From Patiria pectinifera (taxonomy: Eukaryota > Echinodermata > Asteroidea > Valvatida > Asterinidae), in assembly GCA_029964075.1 (NCBI GenBank), contig CM057149.1, positions 4,474,465 to 4,538,464 of the forward strand: a DNA stretch of 64,000 nucleotides, written 5' to 3'. The notes below the pieces were generated by a model. The model was not told where the DNA came from. It saw only the letters and a list, made by a program, of their open reading frames with translations, and made no database searches. The position numbers and the translations under genes are program-made. Below are positions 36,262 to 48,295 of the stretch, piece by piece; the first letter of the stretch is position 1; every line of letters begins with the position of its first letter.

Positions 36262-36486
36262 ACGGTAGGAATGTTGGCTATCGTTGGTATGGGTATTTTG
36301 GCTTACGAGGCAACGCGATAAGTCACACTCTTATCACAAGACACACACACAAAAGCCTTACCAACTTTGTGCTGGTAAGGTTGTTTTGTTGTACTTGATT
36401 ACAACTATTACTACCATCGTTTTTGCAGGTACGCAAACACCAACTGAGTACGCTGCCTATGATACCCGGCAGAGCACCCAACGCGC

Positions 36487-37117
36487 TCACTCCAAGTTTT
36501 TTTTAAGAGCATATGCAAAATTAGCGAGTTGTTTTGAAATCCACTCTTTGATACAACCTTTTGGTGTTGGTGTTGGTGTTCGTGCAGGAGTTGGCGATGG
36601 CGCGGTTTGGGCACCCGCACCTCTCACGCTAGCGGCGATGTTACTCACTATCGTGCTGATGGCTAAACTCAAAGCGGCTAAAATACTCACTATGGTTATA
36701 CCTTGTTCTCTAAACAGAATTCTAATCTTTACTGCCAGAGTCGTGTCGTCGTCTAATATTCTATTAATAGTTTCCTTGATTCTAGCGATCTGACTTCTGA
36801 GCCCTTTTGCGTTGGCGCTTGCAGCTTCTAATCTGGCGTCTCTTTCATCTTTCAAGTCTCTCAATTTTTTTGTTTAACTCTCGTCGACCCTCTTTGGTGT
36901 GAGATTCGTTGCGTTCTTGTTTCGTGGCTGCAATCTCTAGTTTTAGTTCTCTGAGAAGCGCTAAATTAAGATCTAGGTTACCTCTCAACGTCTGCAAATG
37001 TTTGTCTAAAGCCACGAGTTCTCTGTAATTCAATCCTTTTGTTTGAGCGCCGTTGTCGCGTTGTAAATCGTCTACAATCTCGGTTACCTCATCGGTGGCT
37101 CTGGGTAGTTCTGTCAT
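36487..37117 (-). pseudogene. Polinton, coiled-coil and membrane protein region
   Basis: Minus-strand region. Long charged helices with coiled-coil character come first, then a hydrophobic segment (VSILAALSLAISTIVSNIAA) and a Pro/Thr-rich stretch. Virion-associated membrane proteins of this kind are common in the family. Function unknown; broken. Confidence 0.45.
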
Positions 37118-37139
37118 GGGGATACTCTCGGGTTGTACT

Positions 37140-37557
37140 TATTCGAGCGGGTTAATTTTATAATCCTTAAAACCCAATCCATTTCTAATGAAATCTCTAC
37201 CTGGAAGATCTAACGCTTTTGCATTATTCTCTATACTCTTTAAACTCAAGAATGTTTGGGGGTTATCCGTTAACCTTACTAAGGCTTTATCAGTTGCTTG
37301 GTAAAATAACCCGTCTTTTTGCCGACAAAATTTTCGTATCGCGGAGCTAATGGTCCGTCACCTCTGTTAAAAGTTGTGACCATGCTTCTTCCTCGATCTA
37401 AAACCTCATCTATGTCGGTAGTTGGGATGGGTGTATCAGGAGTATCAAAAGTATTGTCCAAATCCAGATCGGTCTCTTTTACATCATCATCATCATCTAA
37501 GTTAATGTCAGGTGGATCTTCGTATACGGTGGTATGGTCAAATCCTCCTTCAGCCAT
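37140..37557 (-). pseudogene. Polinton, acidic small protein region
   Basis: Asp-rich N-terminal half (runs of D near 37480-37520). No domain recognised; part of the fossil. Confidence 0.4.
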
Positions 37558-37578
37558 TTATTTAATACTCTTTTTAAA

Positions 37579-37836
37579 TTATGCCGTTTTCATTATACTG
37601 CCCGGTAGTATACCCTGGGTCACCAACCAATTTTGCGTTGCCAGAGCTTTACTTATAATACCAGTCAATTTACCCATATCTTCTACGCTTAGTTTGTCTA
37701 AACCCGGCGCTTTCATTTTTAGCAGTTTATTTCCTACCATGGCGTATTCCATCGAAAGACCCGATATGACGGCTCCATGATAAATCGTATTAGCTATTGC
37801 GTTGGTGTCAAAGTTACTCATCGTTTTTAATATCAC
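37579..37836 (-). pseudogene. Polinton, small helical protein
   Basis: An 85-residue protein with helical character (IYHGAVISGLSMEYAMVGNK). Seen as a conserved small frame in Polintons; function unknown. Confidence 0.4.
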
Positions 37837-37853
37837 AATTTTTAAATTGCTGT

Positions 37854-38457
37854 TTATTCCATGTCTAGCGTTTTGGGGGCGCTGTGTGTAGTGGGTTGTT
37901 TTACCACCGGCACTGGCTGTACTACCGGCGCAGTTGCCTTACTTTTTAGTACCAGCAACCCCACTCCTATTATCGACGCTATAACACCCCACATCGCCCA
38001 AGAGTTGTAGTCTGGTGAGCTCGTATTATCGTCCGACGTTACGTCCATTTTTGCTAATTTTAATTTCATCTGTCTATTGTGCTCGGCTAAAGCTTTACCC
38101 TGCTGAAATCGTTTAGGATTTTTAGTCTTGGTCACTCTCGTTACCGTCGGTGATGACGCTGTTTTTATCGGTTGGGACGTCTCTGTCTCTGCTAGTTGAG
38201 CTGCAGGCATTGCTGTCGCTGCTTTCTGATCTTCCATTTATTATATTAGGTTTATGAAATTTCAAATGTTTTGTTGTGATAATCGTAGCAACTAAGGGTG
38301 ATATTAAAGTTCCGTACTTGTAACAAACGTCGCTTAACATACCAGCCATACTCGCGCTTATAATAGGATCAGAACTCAAGTCGTTGGTGAGTTCTTCTTC
38401 AGAATCTATAGTGACGTTATATCCTAAAACTTGTACGGGTGTAACATCGGATAACAC
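37854..38457 (-). pseudogene. Polinton, small membrane-protein genes region
   Basis: Two small proteins are suggested. One is basic with a hydrophobic anchor (WAMWGVIASIIGVGLLVL) and a Pro-rich tail. One has a hydrophobic segment near SPLVATIITT. Functions unknown. Confidence 0.4.
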
Positions 38458-38833
38458 TCGCGAAAAAAAGTGTATTTACCAACAGTTTGAACAATTTCAT
38501 TTCCAAATTTAGTTTCGTACAGATGATACAGCTTTTCGAGTTCTTTACTGTCAAGAGCTTCGATATGTTTTACGGTGTATTCCTTTCCCAAGTACTTTCT
38601 AGAGTTTCCGGCTGCTATGACACTACACAAACGATTTTATGTTCTGCGTTTTGATCTTGTTCCTTCGTGAAAAGCAGGTTTTAGGTCCTCCATTTAATTA
38701 GAAACGAATTTAATTTTGTTGTAGCTTTTGCAACTTTGTTACAAAAGCGAAGGTATTCGTAGGTGTAAAACGATAGATTAAGCGATATGATGATAATAGC
38801 TAAAAACTGCACATACTCGAATATTACCATCAT
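38424..38833 (-). pseudogene. Polinton, two further small proteins
   Basis: An about 50-residue single-pass membrane protein starts at 38833 (hydrophobic FLAIIIISLNLSF). A small charged protein lies next to it (YTVKHIEALDSKELEKLYHL). Both are unassigned. Confidence 0.4.
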
Positions 38834-38849
38834 TAACTTACAACAAAAT

Positions 38850-39335
38850 ATATGTTACTCAAGTAGCTCGTAACTAACTGGAGGTTCGGTGTATACGACA
38901 AATTTACTGTATTTCACATCTCTCAAACGTCGTTTTATATAATCTCGTTCTTCAATGGGTATGACGTCATTTTCGTCTAACGCTTGATCAAAAGATGTTT
39001 TATCTTTGCTTTGTTTTATCTTTGTACTTTTGGGTCAGTAACCAACAGCTGTGATTTACGTGTCTTCCGCTCAACGCCATCTTGCTTAGCGCGCACGTCT
39101 TTTTACGATATTTAATCTATTGATCCGAAGAGCAATTATCCCAGATAAACAGCGTAGCAACACCTTCGAATATTTTCCTGTAAAATCCGATCGCTTCGTT
39201 GAGCGTCATCTTGTACAATTCCGGATCGCAGAGGTATACCTCGGGATCTGCGTGAATCAAAAAATCCATTTGGTTTTACCCGAATTTGTTTTGCCGACGA
39301 TTAAAGCGCAATGCGGTTGTGTCATTTTAACTTAA
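38850..39335 (-). pseudogene. Polinton, genome-packaging ATPase region (fossil)
   Basis: The minus strand shows a Walker A motif GKTNSGKT at about 39273-39294, preceded by HCALIV. A C-terminal LSGRHVNHSCWLLTQKY motif lies near 39010-39070, as in the FtsK/A32-type packaging ATPases of Polintons. In a live element this enzyme pumps DNA into the capsid. Broken. Confidence 0.65.
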
Positions 39336-40362
39336 CAGAGATTTACAATTCCCGTCTTCCAAGTTCATTTGAGCATCCATAACCAAAAGGACGTACATCG
39401 TGAGGTCAGCTTGACTTTCGGCTTCACTGTTAAATTGGACGTTGATGCCTCCTCCGTCTCCTAGTTTCTTACCGGGTCCGTGACCGGAATTGTCGTCGTT
39501 AATTCTAAAATCGAGCCACAGACCGTACTTGTTTTTTAAGGTAGTCTCCGAGGTCAAGGCCCGTTTGCCTTCTACAGTCACCGATGTTTTGGTTAGTTTT
39601 GGATTATAAAATCGCTGCGGATTTTTCTCCTTGGGATTTTTAAACAAAAACAAAATACCCTTGAGACTCCTGATTGGTTGATTGACGCTGACGTTCCAAA
39701 GCGTGTCCGATTTGTAGACGGATCTAACTTCTAGCGAGTGGATTTTATCAAACAGATATTGCATTAACCCCTTGTGTTTATTTCTGATGGTGATAGCTAG
39801 GTCTCTGTTGGTCACCACTTCATATTCGAGAGACAAGTCTGAGATACAATACATCGCCGCCGTATCTGAACTGTTGACTACTTTATCGTGATCGTTAAAC
39901 TTTATCTCGGAATACAATATCTGTTACCGAGTTAACATCTTGAGCCCCCGTTCTTAGTTTAGACATGTTTTCTTTTGCTATGCCCGAGTACGCCATGTTT
40001 CGAGTCGTCGAACTGTTGATCCAATTGTCTTTAAAGTTGTGATACACGTCAGTATGACGATAACTTACGATTTCGTGACCTTGAAGCCTGACGCTGATTT
40101 CGCTCACAAAATTTCTGGCCAAATTGCCCAAAATGGTTCTACTGTTGTCACCTCCACTATCGAGTTCTAAATTGAAAGCTAGTTTACAAGTGCCGGGTAC
40201 GATCACGTCGTCTACACCCAACTGAGGAAACTTGACCCTCAGCGTTTGCCCCGCCGATATACTACTGGGATTGTGGGTAATGACCACCTCTTTTCTCTCA
40301 CACTTGATAGATCGGGGTATTTTTAATAGCCTGCTGGGATTGAGCTTTTTTTCCATACGCAT
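39327..40362 (-). pseudogene. Polinton, major capsid protein region (fossil)
   Basis: A ~1-kb minus-strand region with the strand-rich pattern and order of the Polinton double-jelly-roll capsid protein: an N-terminal VVITHNPSSISAGQTLRVKF, a middle GHEIVSYRHTDVYHNFKDNW, and a C-terminal YVLLVMDAQMNLEDG. It lies next to the ATPase, as usual in the family. Broken. Confidence 0.7.
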
Positions 40363-40379
40363 TCTTTTTATTTATACGA

Positions 40380-40764
40380 CTTTTAAATTTAAAGGTATCT
40401 GTAAGCCAAGAAGCCCACCAAAAGCGTTCCTCCCCCGATAAACGCCAGTTCTCTTTCCATTTGTTGGTCACTAGGCTCGTAAAAATCTTCGAGTTTGGGT
40501 TTGCGTTGCAGTGCAGTCTACGTTGAAAAATGTTTCTTTAGGGGCATTTTGTTTTTTGATACGTTCGTTTAGAAAATCTAGTTATTTCGTATGTTCTCGT
40601 TGCCACTTATCTTTGGCGGCTGAGAGTTGTTCTATCGCTAAATCGTGTCTCTTACACTCCTCGTCGGCATCACTCTGTTTCAGATTTGAAAATAAAAAGT
40701 TTGAACCCGTAAAAGCCAAGGCGCTGACGATCGCGCCTCCTATCATCATAGCAACGCCCGACAA
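40380..40764 (-). pseudogene. Polinton, small membrane-anchored protein region
   Basis: Starts with a hydrophobic segment (MMIGGAIVSALAFTGSNFLF), then a charged helix and a FYEPSDQQ-like motif, then a second hydrophobic tail. A conserved Polinton frame of unknown role. Confidence 0.45.
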
Positions 40765-40799
40765 TATTATTATTTGAAACGTCTTTTATATTAAATAAT

Positions 40800-41789
40800 A
40801 TGCAAACATTATCTAAACTGTATTATAGCCCGAGTGATTATTGGAGAGGTGAAAGCGCTGTCGACCATTTGCACGATAAAACCAAAATTGATAAAAAGGT
40901 AATCAAAGATTGGCTTAAAAAAACAAGCAATCTGGCAAATGTATCTACCGGGTCCTGCGTAAGTACCCAGGCCTACGAGTACATCGCGAGAGTTTGAAAC
41001 ACCAAACGACTTTCACCAAAAAATGTGCTTTACCTACCCTGGGATAAAGTTAAACGCAAAACTTATAAAATACGCTTTGACGGTTGTCGACGTTGCGAGT
41101 CGATACCACGAAGCAGAACCTTTGGTTTCTAAAACGGCGGATTCCACCCAAGATGCTATCGTCAAGATTTACGCGAGGTCGCCTTTGAGTTACCCTAAAA
41201 CGTTGAGAGTAGACGCCGGTACCGAATTTAAAGGCGCTTTTAAAAAATGGATGGCCTCAAAAAACGTCGAGATTATCGTCGGCGAACCCGGAAACCACCG
41301 ATCGCAGAAAGATTTAATCGAACGCTTGCCGAGAGACTGTTTGGTCATCAGTACGCTCAAGAAATGTTAAATCCCGAGAGTAGAAACACGCAATGGGTCG
41401 AGCGATTACCCAGTGTGATCAAGGCAATAAACGATGAAACGACAAGATTAATAGCTAAAGCACCGTCAGAGGCGGTTACACTAGAACAGGTCCGACAATA
41501 GCCGGCTAACCCCGTTAAAACAAAAGAGCAACAATCACCGCAAGACGCTATGGTTAGATATTTATATTACCCGATCGAGCAAGAGGGGGGTACTTCGAGA
41601 AGAGCCACTGAACCCATTTTGAGCGTAGACATCTTCAACGTTGAAAAAAGAACGAGTCAATTTAAAATGATTTACGGTAAAAAAGTCACGACGGGTCCTA
41701 CTCTTTATTACCTTCAAAACGGCCCAAACAGGAGTTTTGTGAGACAGGAGCTTCAAGTCGTACCCGAGGACACGCAATTACCGCCGTAG
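40800..41789 (+). pseudogene. Polinton, retroviral-type integrase region (fossil)
   Basis: A plus-strand region diverging from its neighbours. An N-terminal helical part (LYYSPSDYWRGESAVDHLHD) is followed by an rve-fold core with VVDVASRYHEAEPL, the DAGTEFKGAF strand that carries the second catalytic acidic residue, and then a chromo-like C-terminal part. It would cut and join element ends. Broken. Confidence 0.7.
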
Positions 41790-43427
41790 TGACCAAAGGC
41801 CAGCGTGTTTACACCGTCCGATAAAATGTACCTCTTTGTGTCCAACGGACGCAACGATAGTTTATTTTGAGATAAATTTTGTAAAGGATGTAATTGTCCG
41901 ATCTAATGTGAGTCATGGTTTCGTAATGAGATTTCCTGATTAAGGTGCAGTCGTAATAGTGTCGGTGTTTTAATTTCTTAGAGGTGACCGATTTTGTGAC
42001 ACCCTTGGCTTTTTCCAGGTTGATGTCAACGGTTAAAATCGAGTACATTTTAGGCCTTATGCAAACGACTTCTTTGATTATTTTATCTCCAAACTCGTCT
42101 TTAATTATACCGATCACTTTCTTATTGGTTGGGTCGTACAAAGGATGATCCGTCGGATAATTCGGAAGGTCGTATTGTCAGTATTGTCGTACATCAGCGT
42201 CTTAGATAGATCTAAGATACTCAATCCGCAATAGATCGGTTTGTGTAACACGGTTTTAGTCTTGTACTTTTCGACAATGACAATTTGCATTCTGAAAATG
42301 ACGTCGTCGTTTTGTAGCTCGGTTTCTGTATATTTTTTTGGTATTTATCTCGATCGTCATCGTTACTGTCTCTGAGTAGGTAACCGTCTATCCGGTTTCT
42401 GACGTTTTCCATCGTCTTACCAAACACGCTGTTATTCATGAGCTTAAAAAAGGGTCGCTTTTGTTCTGAGTTGCGTGTTTTTGTCTATGTATGATGCCAT
42501 CCAGGGAGCTTGTTTAATTTGCAGCACTCGATGCACCTTTTTAAGTTTCAAGCCGAGTTTGAGATACAACTGTAACGTGACGTAGTGCAAAACATATTTT
42601 TGTTTAGGATTAAGGGTACACGTTAATTTTTGCAAATTGCTACTAGGTTCGCTATCCAATAACTCGTCTTGATAATCAGACATCCATTCTTTTGGTATGA
42701 CGATGTTTTCTGGCGCTAGTGGGTAATCGTTGTGCAGGTCGTGGAGATTGTCCGAGTAATCGAGGTCTACTTCAAAGCAGTAACCGGTGTTTGACGTTTT
42801 CCTGAGAGATAATATCTTGGACTCGGTAAACGTTTTTGTAGACACCCATTTAAAGTCTGTGTACGGCAGGTATTGATTCATGGCCCAACTGCACAGATTG
42901 TTTGCATCGCGGTAGGTGATGTAACCACCTCTTTTTGCCTTTTCAAAAAATAAATGTTTGTCTACGTCTTGCAATAGTTCGAGTTTAACTTCCGAGTGTT
43001 TTAACAAGGCATCCCACGACAATCCTGGTGATGTGTAGTAATTAGCCGGATCTAACACGTAGTTTGTAATACAGGTTTGCCTAAAGTTTTCAAATACGCA
43101 AGCCAGTAATAACGTATCAGTAGTGACGTACAAATCGTGATATTCCCCCATGTTTTTAACTTTAAACTCGTTCCACGTCAGTTTAGCTCTGTCGTAGTCC
43201 TCTCGAGATATATTTTCGTCTTTTAGGCTGCTGTAAAATTGTTCGATGGGGGGTAGGCTGGTCTCTTGAAATCTGTCAAACGAGTCATGTATTCATACGG
43301 ATAAACTCCTTTTTGTAACAACGAGTCGATGTTTTGACGATTAAAATGTTCTCTGAGTAGTTTATACGACTCTCTTGGATAAGCTTTAGATAATCTATCC
43401 AACGAAGACGCCCTAAAATTAAACTAG

Positions 43428-44875
43428 CAAGCAAGCAAGGCAACTCACTAACCACTGACCTGTATTCCAAACCCACAGACACCCACCAGTACCTCCACTC
43501 ATCCAGCTGTCACCCCAGGCACTGCAAAACTGGCATAGCGTTCAGCCAGGCACTCAGACTCAGAAGAATTTGTTCTAATGATTCCGATTTCTCCCGCCAT
43601 ACACAGATACTGAGGAACAACTTGGTGGCCAGGGGTCACAGCTCTCGCCAAGTTCATCGTGCCATTGCCAGAGCTAAAGCTATCCCCAGAAATCTAGCCC
43701 TCACGGGAAAGGCCCCTGATGCCATGGCCAAACCCATGATTCCCTCGGTTACCACGTTTCACCCCAATCTCCCTCCCCTTCGCAAAATCACTAATGACAA
43801 TCATCATATCCTCCATACTTCAGATCGCCTTGCCCGCGCCATCCCCAACGGCCCCACATTGGCTTACAGGCGTCCTCGAAATCTACGGGACCTGATTGTT
43901 CGAGCTGAAGTCCCATCCTTAGATGCATCCCCTCCCACCCAGCATGGTACTTTCAAGTGCAGTTCCAGATGTGTTGTCTGCCAGATTCATATCCAGGAGT
44001 CTGACTCCTTTTCTGGCCACTCTTCTGTCACTACCCACAGAACCATTGGTAACATCACTTGTAACACCTCTAATGTCATATATCTCATTTCTTGCAGGGT
44101 CTGTGGAGTGCAGTATGTAGGTAAGACTAAGAATACGCTCAAGAAGCGTTTCTATGCCCACCGGTCAACGGTCAACACCAAGAAACTAGACACCCCTGTT
44201 GGTCATCACTTCAACCTGCCTAACCACTCCATTTCTGATATGATTTTGCAGGGCATTGAATCTCTTGGCCATCGCAAGGACTCAGTTCGCCTCAGCAGAG
44301 AGAAAGTGTGGATGAATCGTCTTTGAACTATTCAACCACATGGTCTCAACATCCAACTAGGGAATGATTAATCCTTTTCTCCCTCCATTGTCTTCTGTTA
44401 CAGATAATCCACCTGGTCTTCCTTGTTTGTGTTTACCCATCTTCCCCCATCTTTCATCCCTTTCCACCCCCATACTGTTTCCCCCCCCCCCATCATCATC
44501 ACTCTCACACTCTTTTGTCCGTTCCCACTCCCTGTGACCTTTGATCCTTCCCCTTTCTGATCCCTCCCCTGTTTACACTAGACCCCTTGTGGTTTGCCAT
44601 CTCCCTTTGTTCCTTTGTTCTCTCATCCACCCTCCCCTGCATCTTTCCACACCTTTCCCTCATAATCCTCCTGTTGTGTTTCTTCTTTCAGCCCTGCATG
44701 TTTGTGTGCACCCCCCATGTTAATGTTTGCACCTCTGTCATTTCTGTTTTAGCCTCTGAAGAAGAACTTGCTAAGTTCGCAACGTCAGGCCACATTAATT
44801 TTTAGATTTATACATTTCAGGTCCATCCAGTCAGTAAGCAGTTTGCAGCAGTCTTACTTTTTTTCATTTTTTTCA
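43428..44875 (+). mobile_element. Penelope-like element, 5'-truncated, inserted in the Polinton polymerase
   Basis: A perfect 14-bp duplication taaaattaaactag flanks it (43414-43427 and 44876-44889). The frame is open from the 5' border. It reads the end of a PLE reverse transcriptase (TDTHQYLHSSSCHPRHCKTG near 43475-43535, then SQALRLRRICS). A basic linker follows, then a GIY-YIG endonuclease with VIYLISCRVCGVQYVGKTKN near 44070-44130 and a conserved Arg in KKRFYAHRS. The ORF ends at 44326 or slightly beyond. The 3' UTR is C- and T-rich and ends with 'cctctgaagaagaacttgct'. The RT catalytic core is missing, so this copy is dead on arrival. Confidence 0.88.
44756..44786 (+). ncRNA. possible degenerate hammerhead-ribozyme core in the PLE 3' end
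   Basis: CTGAAGA (44756-44762) is followed by a perfect 6-bp stem gaactt-gct-aagttc (44764-44778), then gcaacgtc. PLEs are known to carry hammerhead ribozymes with the core CTGANGA-stem-GAAAC-GTC. Here the GAAAC part reads GCAAC, so activity is doubtful. Confidence 0.35.
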
Positions 44876-46977
44876 TAAAATTAAACTAGTCTATAAATCG
44901 CATATTTCCGATCGAAAACGAAATATACTTTTCCAAATTTCTAGCGATAACTTGTATTTCCTTTTCGTCAATGTACTCTGAAATACTCTGCATAATCAAG
45001 TGAGCGTCGTAATTTTGAAGATTGTGAAAGACGACCGGTATGGGGGTAAAACCCCCATACTGGTAATTCTAGATTGCAATAGGCGTGCGCGGCACCTTTA
45101 TATCTACCCGTGACGTGGCAGTGATCTCTCACCTTTCTAAATTTGTTGATTTTCTTTTTGCATTCGAGACATTTAGACTCGATAAATCCATTTTTGTTTT
45201 CGTACTGATGTTCTTTTATTTGTTTTTCTGTTTTTGGGTTTTTAAGTTTCTGGCACTGACAGTTGCTCGAGTAATTGTGATAAATTGGTTTCTCGCAAAT
45301 CCAACACGTGTTTGTTTTATCATGATGTTCTTAAGCTCGCTCGTTAAATTTCATTGGTTGGGGTTTTTTAAATATGCAATTTATGTCGCTTTGTATTTTT
45401 AAAATTTTATTTACAAACTTTGATGCAGCATCTTTACCTCTATAAGTCTCTTGATACGTATTGGTGCCGTCGCATCGGACGACAACTAGCGAATAACCGC
45501 TTGCTTTGTGAATGTTTGTCTTTTGCGTGTTGTCCTTTTTATCGTCAGAGTTTTTTCTAATATCGATTCAAAGACGGCGTAAACTACAAACGTTGCTTTT
45601 TGTTTAAACCTGTCGTTTTTAAATTCTAATATTGGCACATCGTTTTCGTCGACTATCCACTCGTTATTTACATATTTTCGCTTAGTGGTAGGAAAGACAA
45701 TCTTTGACGGATGTGTATCTATACCGTTACAATCGGTCATGTGTCCATCTAATTTTACTTGCGTTCTATAATGACACAGGCACCTTCGACAAAAAAAATA
45801 TTTCTTACTTTTATGTTTTGTAACGTTGTAAATCAATCTAGAAACATTATTTATCCAGCAGTAGTGATGCTTGTCACCCCCAGAAAACAAAAACAGATCG
45901 ATAGGTCGTGACTCTGCTTTGTAGTTTTTAGACACGTATAATGGATATTTTTCCCCCTCATAACCGTATACGTTTATTGTTAAATTATTTTGTCTTTCTA
46001 TCTTTGGTATCTGGTCGATCGGTGTTGGAAAGTCTACGCCTTTAAATTTGAGTCCGTCGTCTTTGGTGAATACATTACAGGTTCTTCTTTATGAATTTTA
46101 TATTTAGGATCGTTTTTTTATGTTATTTTTTACTGTATCCGTATACATGCCAAGAGCAGCTCTCAAACACCATCTCAAACACTCGTCGTCTTTGTTTTTA
46201 ATGTTAATCATCGCCGTTTCCTGTTTGATACATTTTGGTAGGTCAATATAAGAACTACCCCTCACGGGGTTAAACCTGTTGATGTTGATATACAACGCCA
46301 TTATCTTTTTTAAAACCCAACCCGATCCTTGATTCGTATAGCTTTCATCCTTTTTAAATAGCTGGTCGATGTCTTCTTTTAAAACCATTTTTTTTTTACT
46401 TTGATTTAAAACGACTCTCTGATCGGTATAATGTGTAGCTTCGATCGTTTCTATCGTACCATCCGGTTTGGTTTTTTCGAATTTTATTTTGATTGTGAGC
46501 TCTATTTTTGAACCTCTTAGCTCTCTCAATTCTGACTTGATTTTGTTTACAATTTGATCTTTGTGCGTATCAAAAAATCTGACTAAATCGTCGTTAAAAA
46601 TCTAGGAATCAGTTCCCAGTTTCTAAAGTTGTTTCTAAATCTCTTCGTTGCTCTAAACTCAGCCTCTTGAAAATCCTCGGGTGGACTAGAGTTTTGAATC
46701 GCCGAGAGAAAACCTTTTTTTTCAAAAATCTACCTTTATAACCCGACGGGTTATACTCTAGATCGTAATCATCTACAATCTGTTTGAGCTCATGTAGCGT
46801 ATTTTTCCTCAAGTTTCTAAATTGAACTTCGTAGTTTTTTATCCCGTTGATGTAGACTTTACGCGTAAGAACAACATTTTGATTGTACGGTATATTATAT
46901 CGCTAGACGTAATCGCGCATCGTCGCTTTATTCCATCTAGAGAATCCCTTAACGATTAGCCTAATCGTATCCATCAT

Positions 46978-48230
46978 TTATATATCAATATAATTTTTTT
47001 TTTAAGAGATCAGACTTTTGGATTTATAAGCAATCAGACTCACCAGCTTGTGAGAGAGATATTGACATTTTGGCGCTCCATACCTTTTTGCTCATTTTAT
47101 ACTATTCATACCATCGGCGCTCCATACATGACACGGTCACACCACACAAAAGACTTGCGACCCCGTTCTAGTTCATTACTGTGCACTGTTAAAAAAAATA
47201 TGTAAGGTAACCGACCTTGAACTGCAAATTGTACTCGGGTTGTATAGCCTATACAATGTCACTACTAAATTTAGCTTTGGAAATTTCCAGAAAATCTTTT
47301 GCAATTCAGTATTTCCGTCTGTTGTGCAATTCAGTATTTCCGTGCCATTTCAACATGATATGTCGATAGGTACGGACGTCAACGCTAAACCTGCAGTCAC
47401 CAGCCAAAAGGTAAATTGTTTTTAACATTAAAGTCTGGCAATAATGTAGGTTTTCATATTGAAAAAAAGTCTATAAGAAAACCAAAACTACACAATCACT
47501 AAAAGTCTAGCCACCCATTAATGTATGTGATGTTTCTGATCAAACATTGAGTGTAAATGCTTATTTTCACTGATAATATTTTCAGATGATGACTACCCAT
47601 CGCAACCTGTGAAAAAGAGGATAGGCTGCTTTATAACTTTGCGTCAGGTTTATCGCACAAGCAAGATTTTTCAAAGTACCGCTAATACCATTTTTTTAAG
47701 TGTTAAAACCTCGAGATATTTATTAAAAAACCTCAGAAGTGTCCCATTTTGATATATCTATTATGATATAAAAATTAACAAAAACGCTTAGTCACTAAAT
47801 GTAATGATGTCATAGGGGTACTCTCAGTACCCCTCGTCTTAATATTACGATGATGTCATAAATACACTGCAATGTGCTTTTTTATATGTTGTGTACAAAT
47901 GGTAGATTTTAAAAATATTTTCTCTGTTTATAGATGATATTTTGTTAAAGTAACATGTTTTTTAATAAAAGTTCAAACTTTGATTTGTAAACCTAAGAAA
48001 ACGTTGAAAAACTAAAATGTGCTAGACAATTATTTAAACAGAACTCTGACATCATGCTTATGAATAAAATTTGTTTAACAAAGAAAAAGGAACTGGCAGT
48101 TCCCTTTAGTTCAATAGAACTAGTGATGACATCATGCTTATGAATAAAATTTGTTTAACAAAGAAAAAAGAACTGGCAGTTCCCTTTAGTTCAATAGAAC
48201 TCTGACATCATTTTTTATCTATATTTATTA
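46978..48230. other. Polinton right non-coding end
   Basis: AT-rich interval between the polymerase start and the right terminal repeat. It has an 80-bp tandem duplication near its end and no recognised gene. Confidence 0.5.
48047..48207 (+). repeat. 80-bp tandem duplication beside the Polinton right end
   Basis: Two consecutive copies of a unit starting 'gacatcatgcttatgaataa' and ending 'cagttccctttagttcaata', with one or two differences and the start of a third. They are near-identical, so the duplication is recent relative to the element. Confidence 0.85.
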
Positions 48231-48295
48231 TAGTAGAAGAGGGTGGGAAAGGGAGAGGGAAGGGGTAAAGTCTGGTACCTCCCCCCTCCTTCTAC
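48231..48295 (-). repeat. Polinton right terminal inverted repeat
   Basis: Complement of the left repeat. It ends 'cctccttctac' and is followed by TTAACCA at 48296-48302. Confidence 0.85.

Larger units (their letters stand above)
41809..46977 (-). pseudogene. Polinton, protein-primed family B DNA polymerase region (fossil)
   Basis: A long minus-strand region. The N-terminal part lies right of 44880 and includes SYIDLPKCI and a Cys-rich segment CRRCLCHYRTQVKLDGHMTDC. The palm has YRDANNLCSWAMNQYLPY (motif A type) near 42890-42940 and MNNSVFGKTMENVRNR (motif B type) near 42390-42440. A SILDLSKTLMYD-like element lies near 42170-42220. These identify pPolB. The region is interrupted by a Penelope-like element (43428-44875) and is broken elsewhere too. 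Confidence 0.8.
32894..48295. mobile_element. Polinton (Maverick) fossil, 15.4 kb, end to end
   Basis: Terminal inverted repeats of ~63 bp (32894-32956 and 48231-48295) bound the element. Both ends read 'gtagaaggaggggg' inward and share 'taccagactttacccc'. TTAACCA occurs directly outside each end (32887-32893 and 48296-48302). The family normally makes 6-bp duplications, so the border is uncertain by a base. Inside lie the family's usual parts: protein-primed family B DNA polymerase, retroviral-type integrase, packaging ATPase, double-jelly-roll major capsid protein, a candidate penton-like protein and several small conserved proteins. I did not recognise the protease. The copy is structurally nearly complete but broken in most of its genes, at an estimated ten to twenty places, and it also carries a Penelope-like insertion. 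It is probably of intermediate age. It lies in the proposed first intron of the host gene. Confidence 0.9.

Noticed and set aside
47240-47425. 61-residue plus-strand frame ending near a GT
   Set aside because: It lies inside the Polinton right end, not in host sequence, and has no recognised similarity.
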